Assembly: GCA_900543145.1 (NCBI GenBank)
Contig: UQPZ01000009.1
Span: forward strand, 1-64,000
Source of the DNA: an uncultured Ruminococcus sp.
GTDB taxonomy: Bacteria; Bacillota; Clostridia; Oscillospirales; Ruminococcaceae
Reading direction: 5' to 3'
Length of the DNA stretch: 64,000 nucleotides
A model generated the notes under the pieces. It did not search any database. It was given only the letters and a program-made list of their open reading frames with translations, and was not told the DNA's origin. Of the stretch, positions 16,686 to 25,280 are shown one piece after another. The translations under genes and the position numbers were made by a program. Numbering within the stretch: the first letter of the stretch is position 1; each line of letters begins with the position of its first letter.

Positions 16686-17402
16686 TTATTCAGCCGCTGA
16701 TGACGAATCGTCTGCTGCCTCTAATGTAAAATCCGGAAGCCTTGGAAGCATCATAAGATTCATCGTCATATTTCCCTCGATCACATCTTCGTTTACATTT
16801 GTTATAGTGCAGTTTGTAACGACAAGACTCTTCTCATTGTTGGTCGTAAGCTTATCAAGAAAAGCCTTCAGATCTTCAAATCTGCATTTATATCCAAACG
16901 ATACAGTATAGTTTGGAACAGTTGCGGCAGTCTCAACCTCGGTATTGGCTGGAGCGGCAGAAGACGAATCCGAAGCTGAACCGGGATTGGCGCTTTCTAT
17001 CGTTTCGTCAAAATCAGTCTTTACTACCGTACTTGTATAGCCGAATTTGTCAAGTACTACCGTTGAGTATGCAGATATAGTCAGACTGTCGTTCTCGATA
17101 TTGTCCTTGTCAAGCAAGGTATCTACAATTTCACATACCTCGTCGGTCGAAAGAGTATCATAAAAATTGCTGGCCAGCTTGGAAACCTCGCCGAATGCTT
17201 CTGTTGCTTTCTGCTTAAGATCAGCTTCTTTCTCTACCTGCTCTTTTTTCTTTTGATATTCAGTATTTTTATCAGCATATGTCTTGCTTGCACTGTTCAT
17301 ATCCTCGAACGCCGGCTTTATAAACAGCATGATTCCTGCGACCCATACTAAAACGACCAATAGCGACGTTAAAAGAACCTTGTCACGATATGTAAGTTTC
17401 AT
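16686..17402 (-). CDS. pilO: PilO-like type IV pilus assembly protein
   Basis: Predicted inner-membrane alignment protein of the pilus machine. The 238-residue sequence has a short cytoplasmic start, one membrane span (VLLTSLLVVLVWVAGIMLFI, about 9-28), a coiled-coil stretch (MNSASKTYADKNTEYQKKKEQVEKEADLKQ, partly shown), then a ferredoxin-like periplasmic-side domain typical of PilO/GspM (YTVSFGYKCRFEDLKAFLDKL). Its ATG overlaps the stop codon of the pilM-pilN fusion by one base (TAATG). The assignment is by topology and gene order, since PilO proteins diverge strongly. Confidence 0.78.
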   Translation of the reverse strand: MKLTYRDKVLLTSLLVVLVWVAGIMLFIKPAFEDMNSASKTYADKNTEYQKKKEQVEKEADLKQKATEAFGEVSKLASNFYDTLSTDEVCEIVDTLLDKDNIENDSLTISAYSTVVLDKFGYTSTVVKTDFDETIESANPGSASDSSSAAPANTEVETAATVPNYTVSFGYKCRFEDLKAFLDKLTTNNEKSLVVTNCTITNVNEDVIEGNMTMNLMMLPRLPDFTLEAADDSSSAAE

Positions 17403-18880
17403 TATTCCTCACCCTGTCCTTTCATATAAAGCTGAAGCGATGTGATAATTACCGGATCGTCACTCTCGCCCGTTCCGGTATATCCGCTAAACTGAACGTC
17501 GACAAAATAATTAAGATTCTTTATTGCTTTTACAAAGCTAGGAGCGTCAAGCTGTTTTGTCAGCTTAACGTTTGTGATCGTTACAAGACCCTGAGTTTCG
17601 TCGTAGGTAAAGCCCTCGTATTCAATGTTTGAACCTGTAACCGAATCGATCTGGTCAAAAACCTGCTTTTTAAGCACAGGAAGAGTTGAAAGATTATTTT
17701 TGGCGTTTTCAACCTTTGTCTTATAGTTTGCAGCTACATCAAGAAAAACATGATACTGCAAATTTTCATTGATTATATCATCGCATTCCGCAATGCTCTT
17801 TTCCGCAGCAGCAATGTCGTCTTGTATATTGCTCTCTCTCATATTGATAAACAAAGAGATCGCAGCGATAGCTATTGCCGAAGCGCATACGACAACTCCC
17901 GCTGTTATAAGCAGCGAATTAAGTCCTGCGCTTGATTTACCGGTCGACGAGTCGACCTCAAGAAGATTTATACGCTCCGTCTGCTTGTTTCTTTTATAGA
18001 GCGCTCCGATAGCGTTTGCAAATACAGTAAACTCAAAGTTTTCATAACCGGTTATCTGAGCCGGAACTCCCAATATCGACGCCTTTATATCCAGTCCGTC
18101 CAGCGCGTCTACAAGCTTTATGTAATCGTCTATCTGTCCGTAAAGTATAACGTTGTCAAGTCCCGGGCCGCCTCTCGCCTTATTGAACTGCTCCATTCTG
18201 AAAATATTTTCATTTAGCGCTTCGATAAGGTAATCCTCCGACTCATAATCCTCAGGAGAGATAGGAACATACCTTGCAAATGCCATCTGTCCGTTTTCAA
18301 ACAAGGTAAGTCCGAGAAAGTTATTGTCAAGCTGACATACCAGCAGCGGCATTTTTTCAATATTCGACTTATCTGCAAGTACTATTCTTGAAATAGAGTT
18401 ACAGCTTATGTTAACAGATTTAAGATTCAGTCCCATAATGTTGAACAGCTTTCTGAACGCCTCAACTATAGAACTTGGACAGGCGGTGGCAAGAACCTTA
18501 AGTGCACCTGGATTTTCCTCCCCCGCTTCTCCTACTATAGTATATGAAATCGAATACTCGTCGGTTATTCCCATTTCCTGACTCATATGATTCTGTACCA
18601 TGGTCAGAAATTCGTTTCCCTTAGCTTTAGGAACTACAAGCTCCTTAAAAACGATGTTGCTGGAAGAAAACGTAACGATCGCGTCCTTATCATCCATCAA
18701 ATCAGCCTTGAGATTCGTTGTAAGCAGCTCAGCCAGACCGGAAAGATTTATTACCTCTCCGTTCATGATCATATCCTCCGGAACGTCTACAGTCAGAGAT
18801 TTTTCAATTCTGATCTTATTAGCGGAGTTATCGCCCATTACGATATTTATTTGCCTATCAGATATGTCAAATGACAGCAT
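17402..18880 (-). CDS. Fused PilM-PilN type IV pilus assembly protein
   Basis: One 492-residue protein that appears to join two usually separate parts. Residues 1-300 match PilM, the actin/FtsA-like cytoplasmic ATPase-fold protein (start MLSFDISDRQINIVMGD, then NISCNSISRIVLAD and GLDNVILYGQ). Residues from about 300 resemble PilN: the short INLLEVD motif, a membrane span (LLITAGVVVCASAIAIAAISLFI), a coiled coil, and a C-terminal ferredoxin-like domain. In other bacteria PilM binds the cytoplasmic N-terminal INLLP-type motif of PilN, so fusion would make that contact permanent. Second gene after pilC, start ATG with GGTGAAGG upstream. Confidence 0.82.
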   Translation of the reverse strand: MLSFDISDRQINIVMGDNSANKIRIEKSLTVDVPEDMIMNGEVINLSGLAELLTTNLKADLMDDKDAIVTFSSSNIVFKELVVPKAKGNEFLTMVQNHMSQEMGITDEYSISYTIVGEAGEENPGALKVLATACPSSIVEAFRKLFNIMGLNLKSVNISCNSISRIVLADKSNIEKMPLLVCQLDNNFLGLTLFENGQMAFARYVPISPEDYESEDYLIEALNENIFRMEQFNKARGGPGLDNVILYGQIDDYIKLVDALDGLDIKASILGVPAQITGYENFEFTVFANAIGALYKRNKQTERINLLEVDSSTGKSSAGLNSLLITAGVVVCASAIAIAAISLFINMRESNIQDDIAAAEKSIAECDDIINENLQYHVFLDVAANYKTKVENAKNNLSTLPVLKKQVFDQIDSVTGSNIEYEGFTYDETQGLVTITNVKLTKQLDAPSFVKAIKNLNYFVDVQFSGYTGTGESDDPVIITSLQLYMKGQGEE

Positions 18881-18916
18881 TTATCCTTCACCTCATTTAA
18901 AATTTATATACAATAT

Positions 18917-20113
18917 TTAAGCGTTTTCTATTCCTTCCATTCCGCCGTAAAGCATCGGGAATATAGCTACCAGGCACAGACCGATGGCAAGACCCATGAT
19001 AATTATCATAAGCGGCTCCATAAGACCAACAAGTCTTTCAACAGCTGCGTCGGCTTCTTCTTCATAATAATCCGCTGTTTTCTCAAGAATATCGTCAAGA
19101 GCGCCGGATTCCTCGCCGACATAAATTATCGAGCAGAACATACCCTCAAATATTTCGGTTCTTGAAAGCGACTGCGAAAGCGGTGCGCCCTGCTTTACCT
19201 CGTCAACTACCTGAATAAACAGCTTATCTACATATGTATTTCCGAGTATCTTTGACGAACGCTCAAGGCATTCGACCATTGAGATACCGCTTGAATAAAG
19301 GGATGAAAGAGTTCTGGCAAATCTTCCTTCATATATCTTGACCATAAGCGGGCCAACCGCCGGCATTTTGATCTTTATCCTGTCAAACCAAAGCCTTACC
19401 GATTCAACCTTCAAAGCGTATATCCAACCGATAATTATTACTACAACAGCAGCTATAAGTATGTACCATCTCGCCTTGATAAAGTCGCTGAATGCGAACA
19501 TTCCTTTCTGGAGCGCATTCATATTATCCTCGCCCATCATTCCGGCAAACTGAGGAAGGATAAGCGTAAACATTCCGATAACCATTACTATACACAGCAG
19601 ACCCAAAATAATAGGATACGTCATTGCGCTTTTTACTTTATTGTTCAGCTTGTTGCTGTTAGCATAGTAGTCGCTCAGACGCTGCATCGTTATATCAAGG
19701 TTTCCTGCGGATTCGCCTGCATCGACCATGCTTATGAAGAAATCAGGAAAGCTTCCCTTTCTCGCCTCCAGAGCCTCGGTAAATGTAGAGCCCTTGTTAA
19801 CGTCCTCATAAACGCCGAGCCAGGTTTCCTTTGCTCCCTTGTTTTCCTCTTCCCTATATAGAATATCCAGAGCTTTAACGATCGTAAGACCGGAAGACAT
19901 CATTGCCGCCAGCTGACGGCAGGAAAAGGCAAGAGCTTTGGTTTTAAACTTATACACGCTCTTCTTCGAGCCTCCCAGCGCTTCGCTGTAGCTTACACAG
20001 AACCAGCCCTGCTCGTGTATCTTGTCAAGTACCTCCTGCGCATTTTCCGCTTCTATCGTACCTTTCATGGTCTTTCCTGCGGTATCTTTAGCAACATAGG
20101 TAAAATTTTTCAT
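18917..20113 (-). CDS. pilC: Type IV pilus platform protein PilC
   Basis: Polytopic membrane platform on which the PilB and PilT motors act. The 398-residue protein has two T2SSF repeats: one around LAFSCRQLAAMMSSGLTIVKALDIL and the second around RFARTLSSLYSSGISMVECLE, with three main membrane segments (LGLLCIVMVIGMFTLILPQF, ILIAAVVVIIIGWIYAL, LMIIIMGLAIGLCLVAIFPM). An open frame continues 21 codons upstream, but the ATG at 20113 (MKNFTYVAKD) carries GGAGGT and is the family start. First gene of the operon pilC-pilMN-pilO-pilX-prepilins. Confidence 0.94.
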   Translation of the reverse strand: MKNFTYVAKDTAGKTMKGTIEAENAQEVLDKIHEQGWFCVSYSEALGGSKKSVYKFKTKALAFSCRQLAAMMSSGLTIVKALDILYREEENKGAKETWLGVYEDVNKGSTFTEALEARKGSFPDFFISMVDAGESAGNLDITMQRLSDYYANSNKLNNKVKSAMTYPIILGLLCIVMVIGMFTLILPQFAGMMGEDNMNALQKGMFAFSDFIKARWYILIAAVVVIIIGWIYALKVESVRLWFDRIKIKMPAVGPLMVKIYEGRFARTLSSLYSSGISMVECLERSSKILGNTYVDKLFIQVVDEVKQGAPLSQSLSRTEIFEGMFCSIIYVGEESGALDDILEKTADYYEEEADAAVERLVGLMEPLMIIIMGLAIGLCLVAIFPMLYGGMEGIENA

Positions 20114-20190
20114 TTTTCGGTTACACCTCCACTGTGTAAATGCGTAACGATGTTTTTTATCACGAAACCAACACAAAACGCATTTTTATC

Positions 20191-20219
20191 ATTATAACAT
20201 TTTTCCTCATAATAATCAA
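20191..20219 (-). promoter_or_regulatory. Sigma-A promoter of the pilC operon
   Basis: On the minus strand TTGATT, 17 bp, TATAAT, about 80 bp upstream of the pilC start. Confidence 0.75.
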
Positions 20220-20348
20220 GGAAAAAATGAATATTTTTTATAATTTAATTGACAAAATACAAGGACGTTTTTTATTGAAACTAACCAAATACAGTAAAAC
20301 AAATATTAATAGCTTGTGTCAAATAAACAAAAATCCAAAGGATACGCT

Positions 20349-20912
20349 TTACTCTGCACCGTCTGGATCAGTCTGCAATGACTCCGACCGACGCAATATG
20401 ACCGGGTGCTTTCTGACATAAAGCCTATACGAAAGAATATACATGAGCAAACAGGCAATAAGGATCAAACCTATGCCAAGTGCGGCGCTGAGCGTCAGAT
20501 CGATCCCCTGAAGTCCGTTCAGCCATTTGCAGGGAAAATAATAAAATTCGTAAAACAGCCTGCCCTTCCCCTCAGCGCTGAAAGAATCTCTGAAAATAAC
20601 AGGTATAAAATAAACCATAAACATCAGTATCAGCGCAATGCTTACGTTTATACTGCTCCACGACTCATAGGCGGCATGACGTCTGCCGTCGTCAAAGAAC
20701 AGTACTGCCAGTAAAACCAGCATGGTAAGCCACGCAACAACGGAACCGCTGACGGGGCTCAGGAAAAAATTATTTAAATTATTCATCGAATCTGGTACAA
20801 GCGACGCAATTATAGGAAAGAAAATTTTTCCGAATACAAGAGCAAGCGCCAAGGAAGCCAACAGCAGACCTATCCGTGCCAGCGTATAAAGCAGAAATTT
20901 CAGCGAATCCAT
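20349..20912 (-). CDS. Hypothetical four-span membrane protein
   Basis: I do not recognise this 187-residue protein. It has about four hydrophobic segments (LLYTLARIGLLLASLALALVFG, VVAWLTMLVLLAVLFF, VSIALILMFMVYFIPVIF, LSAALGIGLILIACLLMYILSY) and a short basic C-terminal tail. No conserved catalytic motif is visible. It has its own promoter and stands alone on the minus strand between recG/LUD and the pil operon. Start ATG with AGGTATATA upstream. Confidence 0.65.
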   Translation of the reverse strand: MDSLKFLLYTLARIGLLLASLALALVFGKIFFPIIASLVPDSMNNLNNFFLSPVSGSVVAWLTMLVLLAVLFFDDGRRHAAYESWSSINVSIALILMFMVYFIPVIFRDSFSAEGKGRLFYEFYYFPCKWLNGLQGIDLTLSAALGIGLILIACLLMYILSYRLYVRKHPVILRRSESLQTDPDGAE

Positions 20913-20977
20913 TATATACCTCCATTATTCGTGACAAGAACCTTAATTATTGCAATTGCACAAATTTCAACACTTTT

Positions 20978-21006
20978 ATTATACCATATCTATTTAATAA
21001 ATGCAA
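20978..21006 (-). promoter_or_regulatory. Promoter of the hypothetical membrane protein
   Basis: On the minus strand TTGCAT, 17 bp, TATAAT. Confidence 0.7.
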
Positions 21007-21098
21007 TGGTTTTTTGTTTTTTAACACAGCTTTTTACCGATTTGTCTGATTTGTCATCATATTGATCCGATCAGCCTTTTGAGATCCGCTTACCTGCG

Positions 21099-21767
21099 TC
21101 AATATCCCAGAACTTCCTTTACTATTATAACTTTAAAGCGGTTTTTCTTCCTCTGCCATGAAGATACGAGATAATTGCAGCATACTCTTCCCTCCGAAGC
21201 GCAGCCGGACGGCATATCTCCGCCCTTTTTCAGGGATATGCATTCTCCGGTTTTTGAGCATGGCGTATCGCAGCCGAGCCGTATACAGTTAGCAGGTGCG
21301 GCACAGGTTTTAACTCTCTTTACCGCCTCGTCCAGATCCCTGACTATCTTATTTATCCCTACTATAAATATTACCGACTCCGGGCCGTAGCAGATAGCCG
21401 CAACACGGTTTGAATTGCCGTCAACGTTATAAAGCTCTCCGTTTTCCGTGACTGCGTTCGCAGATGTAAGATAGGTATCAGCAAAAAACGCCTTTCGGTA
21501 AAGCTCCTCCGTTTCCTCCCTGCTTTCGGCTTTTGAACGGTCAATAAAGTTGTATTTTCCGCTTCTCATAAGCTCTGTAACTCCGCTTTCCGCAAGAGTT
21601 GCCGAGCCGCCGCAGGATATGGTTTCTCCCTCTTTCAGAAGGCCTTCGGTTATCCTTACCGCTTCCGAGCTGTTTTCAGCAATATAGACCTCCATATTGT
21701 TCCTGCGCAGGTTTTCCGCAGTTCGTTCAATTCTCCCGCTTATTACAGCTTTCATATTTGCGTCCAT
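21099..21767 (-). CDS. LUD-domain (LutC/DUF162-like) protein
   Basis: 222-residue cytoplasmic protein of the LUD family, which includes LutB/LutC of lactate oxidation and many stand-alone members of unknown role. Seen: an N-terminal helix, GETISCGGSATLAESGV, ADTYLTSANAVTENGELYNVDGNSNRVAAICYGPE (partial), and IFIVGINKIVRDLDEAVKRV. The tail is Cys-rich (CAAPANC, CDTPC, C.....CISL). No other lut genes are nearby. The open frame runs further upstream into recG, but the ATG at 21767 has AAAGGA upstream and starts the domain. It follows recG by 34 bp. Confidence 0.8.
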   Translation of the reverse strand: MDANMKAVISGRIERTAENLRRNNMEVYIAENSSEAVRITEGLLKEGETISCGGSATLAESGVTELMRSGKYNFIDRSKAESREETEELYRKAFFADTYLTSANAVTENGELYNVDGNSNRVAAICYGPESVIFIVGINKIVRDLDEAVKRVKTCAAPANCIRLGCDTPCSKTGECISLKKGGDMPSGCASEGRVCCNYLVSSWQRKKNRFKVIIVKEVLGY

Positions 21768-21801
21768 ATATAAACATATCCTTTCAATAAAATTATTATT
21801 T

Positions 21802-23835
21802 TCAGCTGCCGTCCTTTTGTTCAAAAAGCCTCTCAGCCGCTTCCCGTATTCCCTTATGCTCAGGCATTTCAAGCTTCGGGTCGATTTTCTCAAGACGCTT
21901 CGCCGTTTTCTGAGCGAGCAGCAGAATATCCGTATCCTCCGCCATATCCGCAATTTTAAGCTTCGGAAGCCCGTGCTGCCTGCTGCCGAAAAAATCCCCC
22001 GGACCTCTAAGCTTTAGATCCTCCTCTGATATTCTGAAACCGTCGGAGTTCTTAGCAAGTATCCTCAGCCTTTTTCTGCTTTCCTCAGTAACGTTATCGG
22101 TAATAAGTATACAGTAAGATTTATATTTTCCCCTGCCGACACGTCCTCTCAGCTGATGAAGCTGTGAAAGACCGAATCTGTCGGAATTTTCAACGACCAT
22201 AACTGCGGCATTGGGAACATCTACTCCAACCTCGACTACAGTAGTCGAAACAAGCAGGTCGATCTCTCCGTCCTTGAACCGCCTCATTACTGATTCCTTT
22301 TCTTCGGAGGAAAGCTTACCGTGAATAAGACCTACCCTGTAATTTCTGAAATCCTCTTCAGCAAGCTTTTTTGCATAGCCTTTGACGTTCTGTATATCAA
22401 GCTCGCTCTCATCTACCGCAGGACAAACTATATATCCCTGCCTGCCCTCGTTAAGCCGATCTTTTACAAATCCGAACGCACGTCCCCGAAGCTTTCCCGT
22501 AACCGCGTAGGTTTCAACAGGCTGTCTGCCCTTCGGAAGCTCTTTCAGTACCGAGAGGTCAAGATCCCCGTAGATCATCAGCGCAAGAGTTCTAGGAATA
22601 GGAGTAGCCGACATTACAAGACGGTGTGGATTTTCTCCCTTAGCCGCCAGCATTGCCCGCTGTTCTACTCCGAATCTGTGCTGCTCGTCAGTTATGACAA
22701 GTCCCAGATTCTGAAACGCCGTCGACTGCTGAACAAGCGCATGAGTTCCGATGACTATCTGATATTCACCCGATTCTATCCCTTCCTTTATCTCCCTCTT
22801 ACGCTTTGCAGGAAGCGAGCCTGTAAGCAGGCATATCTTTATACCCAGCGGTGAAAGAAACCCGCTAAGCGTATCATAATGCTGAGCGCACAATATCTCG
22901 GTAGGAGCCATAAGCGCAGTCTGATATCCGTTCTCAGCCGCAAAATATGCTGCTCCAGCCGCCGCCGCAGTTTTTCCCGAACCTACGTCGCCCTGTATAA
23001 GCCTGTTCATAGGATATTCTTTGCACATATCCGCGGCGCAGTCCTCCGCCGCCGACCTCTGACCTGCGGTAAGCTCAAATGGAAGCGCATTGTAAAACCG
23101 CTCCATTGAAACAGGACGCATTACACAGCCTGTACGCCTGCGGTTTTTCATTTTCAGCATATGCATACCAAGCTGAAGCGAAAGCAGTTCGTCGAATACA
23201 AGACGCCGCTTTGCAATATTCATTGAATGGATATCCTTTGGAAAATGTATATTCCGATAAGCAAATTCAAGTGAACACAAGCTGTTCTCTCTCATTATCT
23301 CAGGAGGAAGCGGCTCGTAGATCGCCCTGTCAAAGGATAAGAGAGCGCTGTGTATATTCTGCCTCAGTATCTGCTGTGAAAGTCCGTCTGTAAGATGGTA
23401 AACAGGAATTATCTTATCCTCGCTTTCAGCAGAAATAAACATAGGCGAGTTCATTTCTTTCCTTATCATGTTTCCCGTTATCCTGCCGTGTAGGATATAT
23501 TCTTCTCCGACTGAAAGCTTGTCGAACATAAACTCGCTGTTGTATATTATGATCGTCAGATCTGCCGTTGAGTCGGTAAATACCGCCTTATAGACCGCAA
23601 GACCCTTTCTGATCAGTGCAGGAGGAAGCTTTTTTACTATCCTGCCCCTGACAGTACATATCTCGTTGATAGGACAGCTTCGTATCTCCTGTGCCGAAGT
23701 ATAGTCTGTATAATATCTGGGAAAATGGTTCAGAAGCTCATAAACAGAGCCGATCCCCAGCTTCTGATACAGCTCAGCCCTTTTTGGTCCTACGCCTTTA
23801 AGATACGTTATCGGCTTTTCAAGCTCAGCCAGCAC
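21802..23835 (-). CDS. recG: ATP-dependent DNA helicase RecG
   Basis: Superfamily 2 helicase that regresses stalled forks and processes branched DNA. The 677-residue protein has the N-terminal wedge/OB domain (PITYLKGVGPKRAELYQKLGI; CTVRGRIVKK), Walker A (GDVGSGKTAAAAGAA), DEQHRFGVEQR as the DEx(Q)H box, SATPIPRTLAL, and the C-terminal RGRVGRG motif with the DFFGSRQHG signature. The start is GTG with AAAGGGGGG 6 nt upstream. Upstream, 23836-23990 holds no gene or clear element. Confidence 0.96.
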   Translation of the reverse strand: MLAELEKPITYLKGVGPKRAELYQKLGIGSVYELLNHFPRYYTDYTSAQEIRSCPINEICTVRGRIVKKLPPALIRKGLAVYKAVFTDSTADLTIIIYNSEFMFDKLSVGEEYILHGRITGNMIRKEMNSPMFISAESEDKIIPVYHLTDGLSQQILRQNIHSALLSFDRAIYEPLPPEIMRENSLCSLEFAYRNIHFPKDIHSMNIAKRRLVFDELLSLQLGMHMLKMKNRRRTGCVMRPVSMERFYNALPFELTAGQRSAAEDCAADMCKEYPMNRLIQGDVGSGKTAAAAGAAYFAAENGYQTALMAPTEILCAQHYDTLSGFLSPLGIKICLLTGSLPAKRKREIKEGIESGEYQIVIGTHALVQQSTAFQNLGLVITDEQHRFGVEQRAMLAAKGENPHRLVMSATPIPRTLALMIYGDLDLSVLKELPKGRQPVETYAVTGKLRGRAFGFVKDRLNEGRQGYIVCPAVDESELDIQNVKGYAKKLAEEDFRNYRVGLIHGKLSSEEKESVMRRFKDGEIDLLVSTTVVEVGVDVPNAAVMVVENSDRFGLSQLHQLRGRVGRGKYKSYCILITDNVTEESRKRLRILAKNSDGFRISEEDLKLRGPGDFFGSRQHGLPKLKIADMAEDTDILLLAQKTAKRLEKIDPKLEMPEHKGIREAAERLFEQKDGS

Positions 23836-23992
23836 AGCCGTCCCCCCCTTTGCTGCTACATTATACTATAATAAATAATAGCATAATTTTATTAAAACTT
23901 CAAGCGATAATTTCCGCTTCCCACGGAAATCGATTTTTATTTTTTTCTTGAACTTTAGTTGAGGTCCGTATCCTCCGCCCTCTGAAACGTAC

Positions 23993-24023
23993 AAAAAACC
24001 CTCCGGCTAGTCAGACCGAAGGG
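23993..24023 (-). terminator. Terminator of the small structured transcription unit
   Basis: On the minus strand an 8-bp stem (CCCTTCGG/CCGGAGGG, one G-U pair) with a 9-nt loop followed by U6. It ends the unit that starts near 24428. Confidence 0.85.
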
Positions 24024-24049
24024 CTTTTCGTATTGAGAAGGATATGTTA

Positions 24050-24125
24050 ATTTGATTCGGAAGAGCCTGAGGCAGCTCTAAAAGCATCGGTAAGTTATAC
24101 CGAATCATCCCCTCAGGCTCCCGAA
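24050..24125 (-). promoter_or_regulatory. Structured 3' region with crossing (pseudoknot-capable) helices
   Basis: Two perfect helices cross: GAGCCTGAGG/CCTCAGGCTC (24063-24072 with 24111-24120) and GATTCGG/CCGAATC (24054-24060 with 24100-24106). A third hairpin TCGGTA/TACCGA (24087-24092 with 24098-24103) competes with the second. It lies between the stop of the 50-codon ORF and the terminator. A 33-codon frame with GGGAG upstream also starts inside it (ATG at about 24108), but I do not call it a gene. Confidence 0.5.
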
Positions 24126-24130
24126 CCTGT

Positions 24131-24283
24131 TCAGAGCGTATTGTCACTTTCCGACGCATTGTCACAGGTTTTTACGCGCCGGCAGTTTTTCTCAGTAAGC
24201 TTATAGTACATTTTTACCGCTGTAAGCTTAACTGCCGTTACTGAAGCTATAGTAAAAATGCAGAGCAGCAGTGCAAATATCAT
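24131..24283 (-). CDS. Small membrane peptide (50 residues), unknown function
   Basis: The peptide begins MIFALLLCIFTIASVTAV, one hydrophobic span of about 18 residues, followed by a Lys/Arg-rich stretch with two cysteines (CRRVKTC) and an acidic tail ending SDNTL. The frame has an in-frame TGA two codons before the ATG, which fixes the start. AAGGAGG lies at 24313-24319, unusually far (29 nt), but a 7-bp hairpin between the two would bring them close. It sits in its own unit with promoter, leader and terminator. No family recognised. It could also be a leader peptide or a toxin-like peptide. Confidence 0.5.
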   Translation of the reverse strand: MIFALLLCIFTIASVTAVKLTAVKMYYKLTEKNCRRVKTCDNASESDNTL

Positions 24284-24293
24284 AATTCAAATA

Positions 24294-24426
24294 ATGCTCC
24301 CGCAGGAGCATACCTCCTTGGAAACTTTTGAGCATACCGATTTTACGTTATGCTGCGGCGTGCCGGATACCTAATATTATTTTATGAAAGCCGCATGATT
24401 CTGTGCGGGTTAGCTTTGGCTAACCC
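24294..24426 (-). promoter_or_regulatory. Structured 5' leader with competing helices
   Basis: From the 5' end of the RNA: hairpin GGGTTAGC/GCTAACCC with a 4-nt loop at the very start (24407-24426); CCGCA/TGCGG overlapping it; AGCATA pairing with TATGCT further on; then AAGGAGG and hairpin ATGCTCC/GGAGCAT with a UGCG loop (24294-24311). The word GTATGCTC occurs twice, once before and once overlapping the Shine-Dalgarno, so AGCATA can pair with either copy. That is a layout expected of a translational switch. No known riboswitch consensus was recognised. Confidence 0.5.
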
Positions 24427-24434
24427 TAATAATT

Positions 24435-24462
24435 ATTATACATATTCCAACTGAAAAGTCAA
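24435..24462 (-). promoter_or_regulatory. Sigma-A promoter of the small structured unit
   Basis: On the minus strand TTGACT, 16 bp, TATAAT; the predicted start near 24428 is immediately before the first leader hairpin. Confidence 0.75.
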
Positions 24463-24611
24463 TAGCGTTGTGTGTAATTATTTAAAATCTGTATAACTGC
24501 ACATATTTAAGTTATCCTAAGCTAACTTATCTTGTGTATAATTGACGTATTGTTTTCTGTAAAAATAAACAAGTATAAACCATGACAGTAAACTTTATTA
24601 TAAAGCTTAGG

Positions 24612-24651
24612 CAATAAAAAGGCGGAACCGGAAAATTACCGACTCCGCCTT
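24612..24651 (-). terminator. Terminator of rubrerythrin gene
   Basis: 8-bp stem AAGGCGGA/TCCGCCTT followed by a U-rich tract on the minus strand, 25 bp beyond the rbr stop. Confidence 0.85.
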
Positions 24652-24675
24652 CAGGAGAAAATTTAAAAAGCAAAA

Positions 24676-25215
24676 TTAATAGTTTTCAGCCTTTACCTGA
24701 AAATAAGACTGCGGGTGATTGCATACCGGGCAAACATCCGGAGCTTTCCTGCCTACTACTATATGTCCGCAGTTCCTGCACTCCCAGATCCGATCTCCGT
24801 CCTTGGAGAATACCAGATCTCCCTCAACATTTTTGAGCAGCTTCCTGAACCGCTCCTCATGGGTCTTTTCGATATCCCCAACTTTCTCGAAAAGATAGGC
24901 TATATGGTCGAATCCCTCTTCCTTTGCTACCCGAGCAAACTCAGCGTACATATCTGTCCACTCGTAGTTTTCACCCTCGGCAGCGTCAAGAAGATTCTCC
25001 GCAGTTGACGGGATTCCGTCATGCAGAAGCTTGAACCATATTTTAGCATGTTCCTTTTCATTGTTTGCAGTTTCCTCAAAAAGCGCGCCGATCTGCTGAT
25101 AGCCGTCCTTTTTAGCCTTGCTTGCATAATATGTATACTTATTTCTCGCCTGTGATTCGCCGGCGAACGCAGTCATAAGATTCTGTTCAGTTCTTGTTCC
25201 CTTTAATTCAGCCAT
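24676..25215 (-). CDS. rbr: Rubrerythrin
   Basis: Non-haem di-iron peroxidase that detoxifies hydrogen peroxide in the cytoplasm of anaerobes. The 179-residue protein has the ferritin-like domain with iron-binding glutamates (FAGESQARNKYTYYA; EETANNEKEHAKIW; GDIEKTHEERFRKLL) and a C-terminal rubredoxin domain with two CxxC pairs (CRNCGHI and CPVCNHPQSYF). Both metal sites look intact. Monocistronic, with a good promoter 37 bp upstream of the start and AAGGAGAG before the ATG. Confidence 0.96.
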   Translation of the reverse strand: MAELKGTRTEQNLMTAFAGESQARNKYTYYASKAKKDGYQQIGALFEETANNEKEHAKIWFKLLHDGIPSTAENLLDAAEGENYEWTDMYAEFARVAKEEGFDHIAYLFEKVGDIEKTHEERFRKLLKNVEGDLVFSKDGDRIWECRNCGHIVVGRKAPDVCPVCNHPQSYFQVKAENY

Positions 25216-25251
25216 AGTGATCTCTCCTTTTATTAAAATTTCTATAAATAT

Positions 25252-25280
25252 AGTATACCAAAGTTTTTGTTAAATGTCAA
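25252..25280 (-). promoter_or_regulatory. Sigma-A promoter of rubrerythrin gene
   Basis: On the minus strand TTGACA, 17 bp, TATACT. Confidence 0.8.

Noticed and set aside
22321..22854. 177-codon frame opposite recG
   Set aside because: Shadow of the RecG reading frame with no start signal or family match.
24000..24440. Match to known riboswitch classes (M-box, ydaO, yybP-ykoY, guanidine) for the small unit
   Set aside because: None of their core motifs can be placed in the leader; left as an unassigned structured RNA.
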